A stretch of DNA of 64,000 nt. Origin: Vibrio harveyi NBRC 15634 = ATCC 14126 = KCTC 12724 (GTDB lineage: Bacteria; Pseudomonadota; Gammaproteobacteria; Enterobacterales; Vibrionaceae). Positions 17,675 to 26,464 of this stretch are shown one piece after another. The position numbers were made by a program, and so were the translations under genes. Numbering within the stretch: the first letter of the stretch is position 1; each line of letters opens with the position of its first letter. The notes below the pieces were generated by a model that did not search any database, was not told the DNA's origin, and saw only the letters and a list, made by a program, of their open reading frames with translations. The stretch spans positions 21,827 to 85,826 of the forward strand of contig NZ_BCUF01000023.1 of assembly GCF_001591145.1 (NCBI RefSeq). The letters run 5' to 3'.

Positions 17675-18292
17675 TTAGCCATACTTTACCTCTAGCTCTT
17701 CAGCTTTGTGGAATGCTGGATGAGTGGCAAGCTGTGCACCATAGCGTTGAATGTTAGGGAAACGCTCAATAACGCCAAACTTGTTTAGGATGTCGACAAT
17801 AAACGACATCATGAAATCCGCGCCTGTTAGCCGTTCTTCAATAAAGTAGGCTTTTCCTTTAAGGCTTTGATCAACGTAACCCATGACTTTCATGGTTTCC
17901 GCATCTGCATAGTCAGCTAGGAAATTCGTTTGCACGCCATCTTTAGCGACAAACATTTTGAGAAGCAATGGAACCATGGCTGAGCTCTCTGCAAAGTGCA
18001 TCCATTGAATGTATTGCGTGTAAGCTTTGCTGCCACGTTCTGGTGCAAAACGCCCGTCCGCGTACTTCTCAATTAAGTATTCAGTGATGGCACCAGACTC
18101 TGTAACGATCTCGTCGCCATCTTCCAATACGGGTGACTTGCCGAGTGGGTGAATGCTCTTGAGCTCAGGTGGAGCAAGAAAGGTGACACTGTCACGAAGG
18201 TAAGGTATGACTTCATAATCTACGCCCAGCTCTTCTAGTAACCAAATGATGCGTTTTGAACGAGACTGGTTTAAGTGATGCAGTTTAATCAT
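17675..18292 (-). CDS. Glutathione S-transferase family protein
   Basis: The 205-residue protein has the thioredoxin-like N-terminal domain (MIKLHHLNQSRSKRIIWLLEE, with VLEDGDEIVTESGAI as the glutathione gamma-Glu site, E-S at about 62-63) and an all-helical C-terminal domain. It starts 15 bp after the stop of the CurA-like gene, so both form one operon under the TetR regulator at 19442-20029. It likely conjugates or reduces electrophiles that the reductase also handles. Confidence 0.9.
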   Translation of the reverse strand: MIKLHHLNQSRSKRIIWLLEELGVDYEVIPYLRDSVTFLAPPELKSIHPLGKSPVLEDGDEIVTESGAITEYLIEKYADGRFAPERGSKAYTQYIQWMHFAESSAMVPLLLKMFVAKDGVQTNFLADYADAETMKVMGYVDQSLKGKAYFIEERLTGADFMMSFIVDILNKFGVIERFPNIQRYGAQLATHPAFHKAEELEVKYG

Positions 18293-18307
18293 AGAAGAAT
18301 CCTTTTC

Positions 18308-19339
18308 TTATACAGGTTGATTAGTTTTAATAACAAGTTTGCCGAAGTTTTTGCCTTCCAGCAGACCGATGAATGCTTCTGGCGCATTTTCTAAACCTTC
18401 CACTAAATGCTCACGGTAGTGGATTTTGCCTTCCGCTAGCCATTGGCTTACATCTTTCACGAAATTTGTGTAGCTTTGCTCATAGTGATCAAAAATGATG
18501 AAACCTTGCATCTTGATGCGTTTGAGCAGGATGTTGCCCATCAACATCGACATACGATCGGGACCTTCTGGTAACGCTGTAGCGTTGTATTGAGAAATCA
18601 AACCACAAAGTGGCACGCGAGCGCCGACATTTAACAGAGGTAACACGGTATCAAAGACTTTACCGCCTACGTTTTCAAAGTAGACATCGATACCTTTGTC
18701 GCATGTTGCTGCTAGTTGCTCTGCAAAGTCATCTGCGGTGTGATCAAGACAATCATCAAATCCTAGGGTCTCTTTTGCGTACTGACACTTCTCTGCGCCG
18801 CCTGCGATACCGATTACACGACAACCTTTTAGCTTACCGATTTGACCAACCATAGAACCGACCGCACCGGTTGCAGCAGCGACAACTAAGGTATCACCAG
18901 CTTTAGGCTGACCAATTTCCAATAAACCCACATAAGCGGTAAAGCCAGGCATACCAAGTACACCAAGGGCATAAGAAGGATGCGTCGGCTCACAGCCTAA
19001 TTTAAATAGACCTTCGCCGTTAGATAGCGCGTAATCTTGCCAGCCTGTGTAAGCTACCACCCATTCGCCTGCTTGGAAGTCAGAGTTCTTCGATTCCACG
19101 ACCTGACAAACGGTCCCGCCAACCATCACGTCGTTTAGTTCAACGGGATCTGCGTAGGATTTGCCTTCATTCATTCGACCGCGCATATATGGGTCGAGAG
19201 ATAGGTATACGCTGCGCAGAAGCACTTCACCTTCACTTGGAGTAGGGATAGCAGTTTGTTCTAAACGGAAGTTCTCTGGGACTGGCGAACCTTTTGGACG
19301 GTTAGCCAATACGATTTGACGGTTAAGCGTTTGGGTCAT
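18308..19339 (-). CDS. curA: NADPH-dependent oxidoreductase, CurA-like
   Basis: The 343-residue protein is very similar along its length to E. coli CurA (curcumin/dihydrocurcumin reductase): LSLDPYMRGRMNEG near residue 50, LGMPGFTAYVGLLEIGQPK near 130, the NADPH site VVAAATGAVGSMVGQIGKLKG, split over about 150-172, and KIHYREHLVEGLENAPEAF near the end. It belongs to the MDR leukotriene B4 dehydrogenase-type enal/enone reductases. It is the first gene of the operon with the GST and has a TetR-type operator at 19362-19376. Confidence 0.92.
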   Translation of the reverse strand: MTQTLNRQIVLANRPKGSPVPENFRLEQTAIPTPSEGEVLLRSVYLSLDPYMRGRMNEGKSYADPVELNDVMVGGTVCQVVESKNSDFQAGEWVVAYTGWQDYALSNGEGLFKLGCEPTHPSYALGVLGMPGFTAYVGLLEIGQPKAGDTLVVAAATGAVGSMVGQIGKLKGCRVIGIAGGAEKCQYAKETLGFDDCLDHTADDFAEQLAATCDKGIDVYFENVGGKVFDTVLPLLNVGARVPLCGLISQYNATALPEGPDRMSMLMGNILLKRIKMQGFIIFDHYEQSYTNFVKDVSQWLAEGKIHYREHLVEGLENAPEAFIGLLEGKNFGKLVIKTNQPV

Positions 19340-19361
19340 GGTAAGTTCCTATATTAATTAT

Positions 19362-19376
19362 TAGACCAGTCGTCTA
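19362..19376 (-). promoter_or_regulatory. TetR-type operator TAGACCAGTCGTCTA before the curA-like gene
   Basis: A 15-bp inverted repeat (TAGAC-N5-GTCTA) lies 23 bp upstream of the curA-like start codon. An identical 15-mer lies just upstream of the TetR gene at 20051-20065, which points to repression of both by that TetR protein. Confidence 0.85.
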
Positions 19377-19441
19377 GTTTTTATTCCTAAAAAATCCGCC
19401 GTACTTTTTGGGTAAAGATAAGGCGGATTAAGTGTGGTTCG

Positions 19442-20029
19442 TTATTTGCCTTTTAGCATACTTTGAGTGCTCTCAAAGCTGCGTATTAAGCCGGAACGAT
19501 CCTGATACAGTTTGTTGAGTAAGCTTGCACCAATCCATTGATGATAAATCAAGTGGGCGGTTTGTTCTGCTGATTCAACTTGGATAGAGCCGTCTTCAAT
19601 GCCCGCTTGGATACAATCTTCGATGGCTTTCACCACTTGAGTGGCACCCGAAGCCAGTCTTACACGCATTGCTTCTGAAAGATCAGAAACTTCCGCGCTC
19701 AATTTCACCACCAAGCATTTGTTGGCATTACATTGACCATTTTCAATCGCCATCCAGCGCTCGAAGTAGCTCAACAGGCGCTCGGAACCAGAGCCTTCAC
19801 TTTCAGTAAAGTGGGCTGTGATCATTTTAAGGTAGCGAGAGAAGTAATCTTCAATCAATGCCTCACCAAATTGCTCTTTCGACTTGAAGTAGTGGTAGAA
19901 AGAGCCTTTCGGCACATCCGCTACCTTTAATAGTTCTGAGAGTCCAACACTGGTAAAACCTTTGGTCACTACCAACTGGTAGCCGACATCAAGAATGTGT
20001 TGGCGTGTATCGTTCGTTTTTGCATTCAT
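19442..20029 (-). CDS. TetR-family repressor of the curA-GST operon
   Basis: The 195-residue protein has an N-terminal HTH (TRQHILDVGYQLVVTKGFTSVGLSELLKVADVPKGSFYHYFKSKEQF, split region about 6-53) and a C-terminal TetR_C-like ligand domain with a single cysteine pair near NGQCNANKCLVV, similar to NemR/AcuR-type electrophile sensors. Cys in this place may sense reactive compounds. The same 15-bp palindrome is found before this gene and before curA, so it probably represses itself and the operon. Confidence 0.9.
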   Translation of the reverse strand: MNAKTNDTRQHILDVGYQLVVTKGFTSVGLSELLKVADVPKGSFYHYFKSKEQFGEALIEDYFSRYLKMITAHFTESEGSGSERLLSYFERWMAIENGQCNANKCLVVKLSAEVSDLSEAMRVRLASGATQVVKAIEDCIQAGIEDGSIQVESAEQTAHLIYHQWIGASLLNKLYQDRSGLIRSFESTQSMLKGK

Positions 20030-20050
20030 GACTAATACTATAAAAGCGAT

Positions 20051-20065
20051 TAGACCAGTCGTCTA
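20051..20065 (-). promoter_or_regulatory. TetR-type operator before the tetR gene
   Basis: TAGACCAGTCGTCTA, 22 bp upstream of the TetR start codon; identical over all 15 bases to the copy at 19362-19376. This suggests negative autoregulation. Confidence 0.85.
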
Positions 20066-20079
20066 GTAATTTGTAAATC

Positions 20080-20400
20080 TTACTTGATCAGTTCGTATTC
20101 AATCACATACAGCTCATCGATATTTGGGTAGATCTCACGGATAAGTTCTTTCAGTTTTGGCAGTTCAATCGCTTCTTGCTCTGCGTGGAACTCATTGATG
20201 TCATCAAACTTCAGTGGTGCTACTGACAGGATTTTAATGTCGCATACCTTGCGATCTGTTTCTAAGGTAAACACTTCCACTTCGGTATTGGGCACGTAGT
20301 GGCTTTCTGATTCATCACGAATCGTGATTGTCTTTTTACCTGCAGTGATAAGTGGTGTTAGGAATTCAAAGAAGGTGATTTTAGTTGGATGTGAAGACAT
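20080..20400 (-). CDS. yqfB: N4-acetylcytidine amidohydrolase, ASCH domain (YqfB)
   Basis: The 106-residue protein matches E. coli YqfB over its full length: ITFFEFLTPLITAGKKTITIRDESESH and FHAEQEAIELPKLKELIREIYP in separate parts. The E. coli catalytic residues Lys21, Thr24 and Glu74 correspond to K23, T26 and a Glu in the HAEQE segment. It removes the acetyl group from free N4-acetylcytidine in the cytoplasm. It ends 50 bp upstream of the TetR start and is a likely single gene. Confidence 0.93.
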   Translation of the reverse strand: MSSHPTKITFFEFLTPLITAGKKTITIRDESESHYVPNTEVEVFTLETDRKVCDIKILSVAPLKFDDINEFHAEQEAIELPKLKELIREIYPNIDELYVIEYELIK

Positions 20401-20424
20401 AACCGATGCTCATATTAATGTAAT

Positions 20425-20447
20425 AGGGCGAGAGTATATCTCGCCCT
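20425..20447 (-). terminator. Hairpin at the end of the capsule operon
   Basis: Stem AGGGCGAGA / TCTCGCCCT with loop GTATA lies between the last capsule-locus gene (stop at 20552) and yqfB. The T tract on the minus strand is weak, so termination may be partial. Confidence 0.5.
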
Positions 20448-20551
20448 TTAAGAAAAATATCCAAAAAAGTGCTCACCAAAGACGCCTATGTAGAGTCGCT
20501 ATTTCGAGGTGTGTAGTTTGTCGCTTTAGAGTGTTGAGTGCGCCGAAAATG

Positions 20552-20941
20552 TTATTGTTTAACAATGAATTTTATAAGTTTGGCACAGAAATAACCTAAT
20601 ATAATACCGATCCAATTAGTGCTTAAGTCATCAAAACTGAAGGAGCGAGTTGCGATAAACAATTGGCTGAACTCCTCTAAAGAGACGATAAACAATAGGA
20701 CGATCAGTAACCGAATACCAAACATGTCCGCGTTTGTTGCTGTCACCCATTTAGGGAAGTTAAACACGGCTAGAAAACCAATCAAAAGGCTAAAGGTAAA
20801 ATGTAACGTACTTGAGCCGCCGACATAATTCTCTAGATTTTGGTACGTGACATGATTGATATCAGAACTTTTCCAAAGCGATAGAGAAATCGTCAGTAGT
20901 AACACTCCGATAAAGCTAATTCGTGCAATCGTATTTGTCAT
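20552..20941 (-). CDS. VanZ-like membrane protein, end of the capsule operon
   Basis: From the ATG at 20941 the product has 129 residues and four hydrophobic segments (about 5-22, 44-60, 70-88, 103-122). The motif SLEEFSQLFIATRSFSFDDLSTNWIG is the E-x-x-Q ... D-x-x-x-N signature of VanZ-like proteins. It begins 2 bp after the Wzx stop, so it belongs to the operon. VanZ-like proteins are common beside surface polysaccharide genes but their job there is not known. The longer upstream frame is a shadow of the flippase gene. Confidence 0.8.
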   Translation of the reverse strand: MTNTIARISFIGVLLLTISLSLWKSSDINHVTYQNLENYVGGSSTLHFTFSLLIGFLAVFNFPKWVTATNADMFGIRLLIVLLFIVSLEEFSQLFIATRSFSFDDLSTNWIGIILGYFCAKLIKFIVKQ

Positions 20942-20943
20942 AT

Positions 20944-22251
20944 TTACCCCACTGGAAAAAAGCCAAGATAACGTTTCACGAAGTAGAGTGCGGCTAAGTT
21001 TTGGATTGCTAAACCTATCGCCATTGCCCAAGCTGCGCCTAATACGCCGTACCATTGAGAGAGCGTGACCAGTAATGTAATGGAGATGACACCAGATACG
21101 ATAGTGATGTATTTCATGGTCTTTTCATGTCCACTCATAAGCAATAAAAACCCAACTGAACCTGTTGCCACATTCACTAGTTGCCCTAGCGACAATGCAA
21201 CGAGTAAAGGCGCAGCTGCAGTAAACTCTTTGCCAAACAGTTGCATAACAAACTCAGGAAAGGCGACGCACACAACCACGGGAATCATTGCTGCTCCAAT
21301 ATTTGCACGGCATGCCAAACGACTAAGGCTTTGCAGTCGATCTAGTTTTCCTTCCTTATAGAGTGAAGCAAACATCGGAGCGACGACGAAGTTAATTGTG
21401 ACTAACACAAAGCCAATGAGTAATGAGGTGCGTTGTGCTGCTGCGAGTAAGCCAAGATCGGAAGTTGCGAGAAAGAAACCCGCAATGACCAAGCTGCCCC
21501 ACTGAACCAAATTGGAAAAGATGCTGCCAAACCAAACTTGTTTTGCTGAATAGGTTAGCTCGGTATTTTTCTCCGTTTTCCCATGACTATATTGATCAGA
21601 CTTAAGCCATTTGATGCTCGATTGGAGAGCGACAGCCCCTGTTGCTATGACGAGTAAAATCATAAGGAGATCTGCATCAATTGAGTAAGCTCTCTGAGCC
21701 ACTAATACCAGCGCAACCATAAAGAAGCTCACGCCGAGTTGTAACGCAAATAGCGAGGGGACAACTCGTCTAGAGGCTTGCAATACTCGGCTATTTGTCT
21801 GCCCAATAACGAGTAATGGGATCGACAACAAAGCAAGTGCCAGTGCAGCGTCGGAAACGCCAGTTGTGTTTACGTGTTTAGGGAAAAAGTTGAATGCCAA
21901 GTAGATAAAAGTACACGCTGCTACACTAAACAACAGACTTCGTGCTAGCGCGATACGGTAGTTGTTGCTCTGTTCCTCACTATTGTTATTCGAGAAACCA
22001 ATAGCGTTGTACTTAACAAGCGAAACATCAAATCCTAACTGAGAAATAATGGCAGTGAAGTAAGCGAGATTAAACAAAAAGAAAAACTGCCCTGATGTCG
22101 ATGCATCTGTGACTCGGGAAACGATGAGCGTTAAAAGAAACGCAAAACCAGCACTTAGAACACGGGTAACTGCGGTTTGAAAGCCGAGGGAAAACAGACT
22201 TTTTTCCTTGTTCTGAGTGGCTGCGCGCTTTTGTTGTAGTTGTTGAAGCAT
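20944..22251 (-). CDS. Polysaccharide flippase (Wzx-like)
   Basis: The 435-residue protein has about twelve membrane segments and the N-terminal pattern of MOP-superfamily flippases (SLGFQTAVTRVLSAGFAFLLTLIVSRVTD). It should move the lipid-linked capsule repeat unit across the inner membrane. It is followed within 2 bp by the VanZ-like gene and preceded at 8 bp by a glycosyltransferase. Low sequence conservation is normal for this family; the assignment depends on topology and operon context. Confidence 0.87.
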   Translation of the reverse strand: MLQQLQQKRAATQNKEKSLFSLGFQTAVTRVLSAGFAFLLTLIVSRVTDASTSGQFFFLFNLAYFTAIISQLGFDVSLVKYNAIGFSNNNSEEQSNNYRIALARSLLFSVAACTFIYLAFNFFPKHVNTTGVSDAALALALLSIPLLVIGQTNSRVLQASRRVVPSLFALQLGVSFFMVALVLVAQRAYSIDADLLMILLVIATGAVALQSSIKWLKSDQYSHGKTEKNTELTYSAKQVWFGSIFSNLVQWGSLVIAGFFLATSDLGLLAAAQRTSLLIGFVLVTINFVVAPMFASLYKEGKLDRLQSLSRLACRANIGAAMIPVVVCVAFPEFVMQLFGKEFTAAAPLLVALSLGQLVNVATGSVGFLLLMSGHEKTMKYITIVSGVISITLLVTLSQWYGVLGAAWAMAIGLAIQNLAALYFVKRYLGFFPVG

Positions 22252-22259
22252 TTGATCCT

Positions 22260-23291
22260 CTAGCTGTAAATGCTGATTAGCGCGATTCGTTGTTTTTCTT
22301 CACTAAATGTTTCATTGAGCACCTTTGAGTACTGATTGAAGTCAATATCGTGGTAGTGATTAATGCAATGGGTGATTTGTTTTGCCATCTCTTGTGGACC
22401 TTGTGCCAAGAAAGGGTAGTTAAGATCTTTGGTGGCACCGATAGAGCGAATGACCATAGGTAAATGCAGCTTCGCCGCTTCAAGAATGGTCAGCGGCATA
22501 CCTTCCCAAGCTGCAGTATGTAAGTACAAATCCGAAGTTTTGAGTAGGCTAACGACTTCATCTCGTGGAATCATGCCCGTGACTTTAATACCTTGTGCAC
22601 GTAACTGATCTTCAAGCTCTCTCTCGCCGCCACCAATCCAAGTGATATCAATATCATGTGCTAACTCAGCCTTTTTGATTTGACCGAGTGTATCAAGCAA
22701 GAACTGAGGATCTTTTTGTGGAGCGACTCGTCCTAGAATGACCAATTTCAGTTGAGTTTTGTTAGTATTTGGACTGCGCTCTTCGCTACCATAGGTTACG
22801 TAGTTATTGAGTAACTCAGCGCGCTTAGCGCCTATGCTGATGGCTAAATCGCATTCGCGTTGACTGCACCCAGCAACAACATCGATTTTTTTGAGCGCGA
22901 TTTTTTCTAACGTCTTGTAAATCTGTTTGGCAAAATTGGAAATATCTTCACGTTCAAATGCATAACAGTGGGGCGTGTAGATAAGGCGAGCATGACCGAG
23001 CTTTAAGAATCGACCGAGGAAGCCCGCTTTACTTGAGTGCAAGTGAACAAAATCTGGCTTGATCTCCGCAATGAATGCGTTTGCGTCCTTCATGAATTGC
23101 AATAAGTTGCCCTCTACCCATTTTGTGTGGCTAAAGACATGGTTGCTTGATTCATTAGTCATATCATTTGAGCGAGCACGAGCAAGCAATGAATGTTCGA
23201 ATGCTTCGCTACGCGAAGAGTGAACGTAGCTGTAGAGTGCTGTTTGAACCCCACCGCCAAAAGCTTCGGTTATGTGCAGTACTTTTTTCAT
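22260..23291 (-). CDS. Glycosyltransferase family 4
   Basis: Starting at the ATG overlapping the upstream stop (TAATG at 23291), the product has 343 residues. It has the GT4 layout: a N-terminal acceptor domain (MKKVLHITEAFGGGVQTALYSYV) and a C-terminal nucleotide-sugar domain with LVILGRVAPQKDPQFLLD and the EGMPLTILEAAKLHLPMV E-x7-E motif. It probably adds one sugar of the capsule repeat unit in the cytoplasm. Donor sugar unknown. Confidence 0.9.
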   Translation of the reverse strand: MKKVLHITEAFGGGVQTALYSYVHSSRSEAFEHSLLARARSNDMTNESSNHVFSHTKWVEGNLLQFMKDANAFIAEIKPDFVHLHSSKAGFLGRFLKLGHARLIYTPHCYAFEREDISNFAKQIYKTLEKIALKKIDVVAGCSQRECDLAISIGAKRAELLNNYVTYGSEERSPNTNKTQLKLVILGRVAPQKDPQFLLDTLGQIKKAELAHDIDITWIGGGERELEDQLRAQGIKVTGMIPRDEVVSLLKTSDLYLHTAAWEGMPLTILEAAKLHLPMVIRSIGATKDLNYPFLAQGPQEMAKQITHCINHYHDIDFNQYSKVLNETFSEEKQRIALISIYS

Positions 23292-24121
23292 TATGCTTTG
23301 GTCCCTGGAGTTTGCTTCCACTTGTTCTTAAATGCTTCACGATCTTGCTCTGAGTAAAGGTGACGATAAAGAGGAAGATCGTACATGTAGAAAAGCTTGG
23401 AGAAGTCGTAACGCTCTTTAAAGTACTGATGGATATTGGAATACCACTTGTTCTTTGCTTCGTTGCTGTTTTTAAGAATAAAATCATCAAGCTGAAGAAA
23501 CTCACCGATCTCTTTATCAAGGGAGCTCAGCTGTTCGCATTTAATTAGAATGACACTCGCCTTTTCATTACTGAATGTATAAAAAGGTTGAGTGTTATCA
23601 ATCTCTTGGCGAAGTACATCGATGTTGAAGTTACGTTTAAGCTCGTTATCGAACCAGTTAGCAAAATAATTAAGGTTAAGGTAGTTATCGAAGCAATGCT
23701 CTAAATGTTTGTAAGTCACATCCATATCGCGATGGATAGCGTCGTTTTTCTTGCCTTCGATGAATTGAATATGCAGGTCTTGGAAAAAGCGGGAGAAAAC
23801 CGTTGCAATTGGGTCACGTACCAGAGTCACAATCTTGATGTTGTCGCGCTTTTGTAAGATGCGTTTTCTTTTGTTGAGAACAAGGCGATACATGGTGCGT
23901 TTTTTAAAGTCGAAGAATTTACTCACATCTTTTTTATTGTGGTACATCTGGAACTCTTCGTGATCATCAAACGTGTGGATGTGGTAGCTCGGAATTTTAC
24001 GCTCACCCAAAGTATGCTCAATAGACGACGAACCGACTTTACCCATTTGGTAAACCAGCACGAAATTGTCTGCTTGAAGTTCTCGGTTTTTCTCAAATTG
24101 TCGAGAGATTGAATATTTCAT
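23291..24121 (-). CDS. NKWYS-family, sulfotransferase-like capsule protein (copy 2)
   Basis: The 276-residue protein has FVLVYQMGKVGSSSIEHTL near residue 22, similar to the PAPS-binding loop of sulfotransferases, VTLVRDPIATVFSRFFQDL near 95, similar to their 3'-phosphate site, and NKWYS near 222, the name motif of the putative capsular polysaccharide synthesis family. A second, divergent member is at 26465-27274. I infer that the two add sulfate (or a related group) to the capsule sugars or to lipid-linked intermediates, but the reaction is unproven. No signal peptide. Confidence 0.8.
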   Translation of the reverse strand: MKYSISRQFEKNRELQADNFVLVYQMGKVGSSSIEHTLGERKIPSYHIHTFDDHEEFQMYHNKKDVSKFFDFKKRTMYRLVLNKRKRILQKRDNIKIVTLVRDPIATVFSRFFQDLHIQFIEGKKNDAIHRDMDVTYKHLEHCFDNYLNLNYFANWFDNELKRNFNIDVLRQEIDNTQPFYTFSNEKASVILIKCEQLSSLDKEIGEFLQLDDFILKNSNEAKNKWYSNIHQYFKERYDFSKLFYMYDLPLYRHLYSEQDREAFKNKWKQTPGTKA

Positions 24122-24193
24122 TTATCCTATCCTTGATAGCTTTAAATTGTTTGCTCTTCGCCATTTCTATTTGTTGGTTGGTGGCGAAATCAG

Positions 24194-25444
24194 TTAATTG
24201 GGTTTTGAATCATGAGCAGGTTGAGAGTGGAACTCTGCCGAAACGGTTGTCTCTTGCTGGAGGTTATAATGCCTTGCTTTACTGATCATGACGGGTAGTA
24301 AAAGTATTAAAATGATGGTGGTATTCACGGCGACAAAAAACACCATGATTAGAGCGTAGATTGCGAGTAGGAAGCTCTTTCTATTCTCTTCCAATGAGTT
24401 GAAACAGCCCTTCATAAAGTGCACATAACCACCAAATAACAACAAAATGCCTAATAGCCCGTATTCGATAGAGGTATCTAGAACAAAGTTGTGGGTGTAA
24501 ATCGCTAACTCATCGTAGTTAAAGTAGTTGATCATGTAGTGAGGTAACATCTTTGCTCCGACACCTAAAATTGGATATTGAAGCAAGATGTCTAGCCCGT
24601 TTGCCAAGAGCAATTTACGGTGTAAATTGGAGACCCAACGCGCTTCACTTTGGTTGGCAAATAGGATGTCTTCCTGAGTAATTTCGAGCTTGTCTGCAAG
24701 CTGGTCAAAACCCACGTAAAGCGTTGTTGATACGACGAAGAAGATGACTAAACTTACCCCAATCAGAACAGTCCAAGTGTAGGTCTCACTGATGGTTTGT
24801 CGTACTAATCGCTTGATCACCAGTTGATCCATAAAAACCAACAAGCAAAAACCGAGCAACGCTTTTCTCTCTTGAGAAAGAACCAGTAGTACGAATGCAA
24901 ATAGCATTAATAGGGGAAAAGCGCGGATTTTGTCTCTGTAAAGGTAGAGTAGGGAGCAGAGAACACCGAAGGCGTACTTACTCACGCCCAATAGCTTGAA
25001 TCCACTCTGATAGCCTTGTGAGAAGTGCCACAGCGCAACAAGAGAGCAAATTACCAGTAAGCTGTATGTAAAATAGACCATGATTCGCTCGTCGTTAAAG
25101 ACACCGTAGGCGTAAAGTAAACACAGCAAACTTAATATGGCTACCCATTGAACTGTCTCCGTGACCAAAGGCATAAATGGGACACGATTAAGAAGTCCAT
25201 TGACAAAAACGTAGCTGGTAAACAGTAATAAGAAGCCCATGCGAGGATGTAGCAATGCATGGGTTTTACCTTCCAGTATGATAAGAGCGACTAAACCGAT
25301 CGAGAGCAAGCTTGCAATATCGGAAGGCGCGAGTACGAGGCTACCTGCTCCCACTTTAAATGGTGCGAAAAAGAGGGAGATCGTAATTGCTGCCAGTAAT
25401 GAGATGCGACTACTTACTGGTGCAGAGTTGCTGGTAAAGTCCAT
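24194..25444 (-). CDS. O-antigen ligase/polymerase-like protein (Wzy-like)
   Basis: The 416-residue protein has about ten to twelve membrane segments and a large periplasmic loop (about 245-305) containing SEARWVSNLHRKLLLANGLDILLQYPILGVGAKM, split here over about 268-301. The GvG-x-x-x-H-N-type pattern near YTHNFVLDTSIEYGLLG is typical of Wzy/WaaL-family proteins. It should join repeat units into the capsule chain on the periplasmic side. Its start overlaps the end of the upstream glycosyltransferase by 35 bp. Confidence 0.82.
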   Translation of the reverse strand: MDFTSNSAPVSSRISLLAAITISLFFAPFKVGAGSLVLAPSDIASLLSIGLVALIILEGKTHALLHPRMGFLLLFTSYVFVNGLLNRVPFMPLVTETVQWVAILSLLCLLYAYGVFNDERIMVYFTYSLLVICSLVALWHFSQGYQSGFKLLGVSKYAFGVLCSLLYLYRDKIRAFPLLMLFAFVLLVLSQERKALLGFCLLVFMDQLVIKRLVRQTISETYTWTVLIGVSLVIFFVVSTTLYVGFDQLADKLEITQEDILFANQSEARWVSNLHRKLLLANGLDILLQYPILGVGAKMLPHYMINYFNYDELAIYTHNFVLDTSIEYGLLGILLLFGGYVHFMKGCFNSLEENRKSFLLAIYALIMVFFVAVNTTIILILLLPVMISKARHYNLQQETTVSAEFHSQPAHDSKPN

Positions 25445-26462
25445 AGTAACCGTCTCGGAATTTGTCGATGGTGTATAACTTGGCGCGATTAACTGAGTAC
25501 TCGCTTGCTCTGTTGTACATTTCTTGGGTGGTGCAAAGTTGAGTTAATTTGTGGGCAAGTTGCTTTGAATCTCCCAGATCAAACAGGTATTCGCTGCTGC
25601 CCATGACTTCATCTAATCCAGGTACGTCAGAAGACAATACTGGCAAACCTGCTGCCATCGCCTCAACCGCAGCTAAACCGAAGCCTTCCACTTTAGAAGA
25701 CTGGACGTATACGTCGATGTCGCTCAGGAATGACGGAATATCAGAGATGATGCCGTGAAAATGAACCCTTTCGGCAATATTGAGTTGATGACTAAGAGAC
25801 TGTAGTTCGGTGCGTTTACTACCATCTCCCGCTAAGTGAAGCTCATAATTGGTCGGCATTAGGGCAGTCGCACGAATCAAGGTTTCATGGTCTTTATGCT
25901 CATGCAGTCTTCCGACCATACCGATATTAATAACTGGCTTTTGTAGCACTGAACTGGCGGACTTTGCGACCATTGGAAAACGTTCGAGATCAACGCCATT
26001 GTGTACAACACGATATTTGTGTTGGTAGTGAGGCATGAATTTCACGAGCTCTTCTTGCACTTTTTCACTGATGCTAACAGTAAGGTTATGACCTCTGTAA
26101 AGCAGGTGTTCCATGAATTTGAATAGGGGGTAGTCACGTCGGCGGTTATAAGAACAATGCTCGGTTTGAATTCGTTTTTTCCCCACAGCTAATAGCGCGA
26201 GATAGATGGAAGGATATAGGTGACCATGAACTAAATCAGGCCAACGCAACAGTGACCACTTTTCTTTTAGTGAAAGCGTTTTCCAGTTAAAACATTCGAT
26301 GCCTTGAGCAGATAACAAGTCCAGATAGTCGTTGTCATCGCACAATACAAGAATCTTTATATCGTATTGAGGTGCGTGTTCCATCACAAGATCCACAAGG
26401 AATTTTTGCGCGCCCCCATTTTTGGATAAGTCATTGATGATATGAAGTATTTTTGTTTTCAT
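25410..26462 (-). CDS. Glycosyltransferase family 4
   Basis: The 350-residue protein has the GT4 fold: NDLSKNGGAQKFLVDL near residue 10, INIGMVGRLHEHKDHETLIRA, split near 180-200, and the E-x7-E donor motif VEGFGLAAVEAMAAGLPVLSS (split near 265-285). It is the second such enzyme of the capsule operon. It starts 3 bp after the NKWYS gene and overlaps the Wzy gene by 35 bp. Confidence 0.92.
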   Translation of the reverse strand: MKTKILHIINDLSKNGGAQKFLVDLVMEHAPQYDIKILVLCDDNDYLDLLSAQGIECFNWKTLSLKEKWSLLRWPDLVHGHLYPSIYLALLAVGKKRIQTEHCSYNRRRDYPLFKFMEHLLYRGHNLTVSISEKVQEELVKFMPHYQHKYRVVHNGVDLERFPMVAKSASSVLQKPVINIGMVGRLHEHKDHETLIRATALMPTNYELHLAGDGSKRTELQSLSHQLNIAERVHFHGIISDIPSFLSDIDVYVQSSKVEGFGLAAVEAMAAGLPVLSSDVPGLDEVMGSSEYLFDLGDSKQLAHKLTQLCTTQEMYNRASEYSVNRAKLYTIDKFRDGYYGLYQQLCTSK

Positions 26463-26464
26463 AA

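Noticed and set aside
20942..21055. N-terminal extension of the VanZ-like protein
   Set aside because: It overlaps the coding end of the flippase in another frame; the ATG at 20941, two bases after the flippase stop, is the better start.
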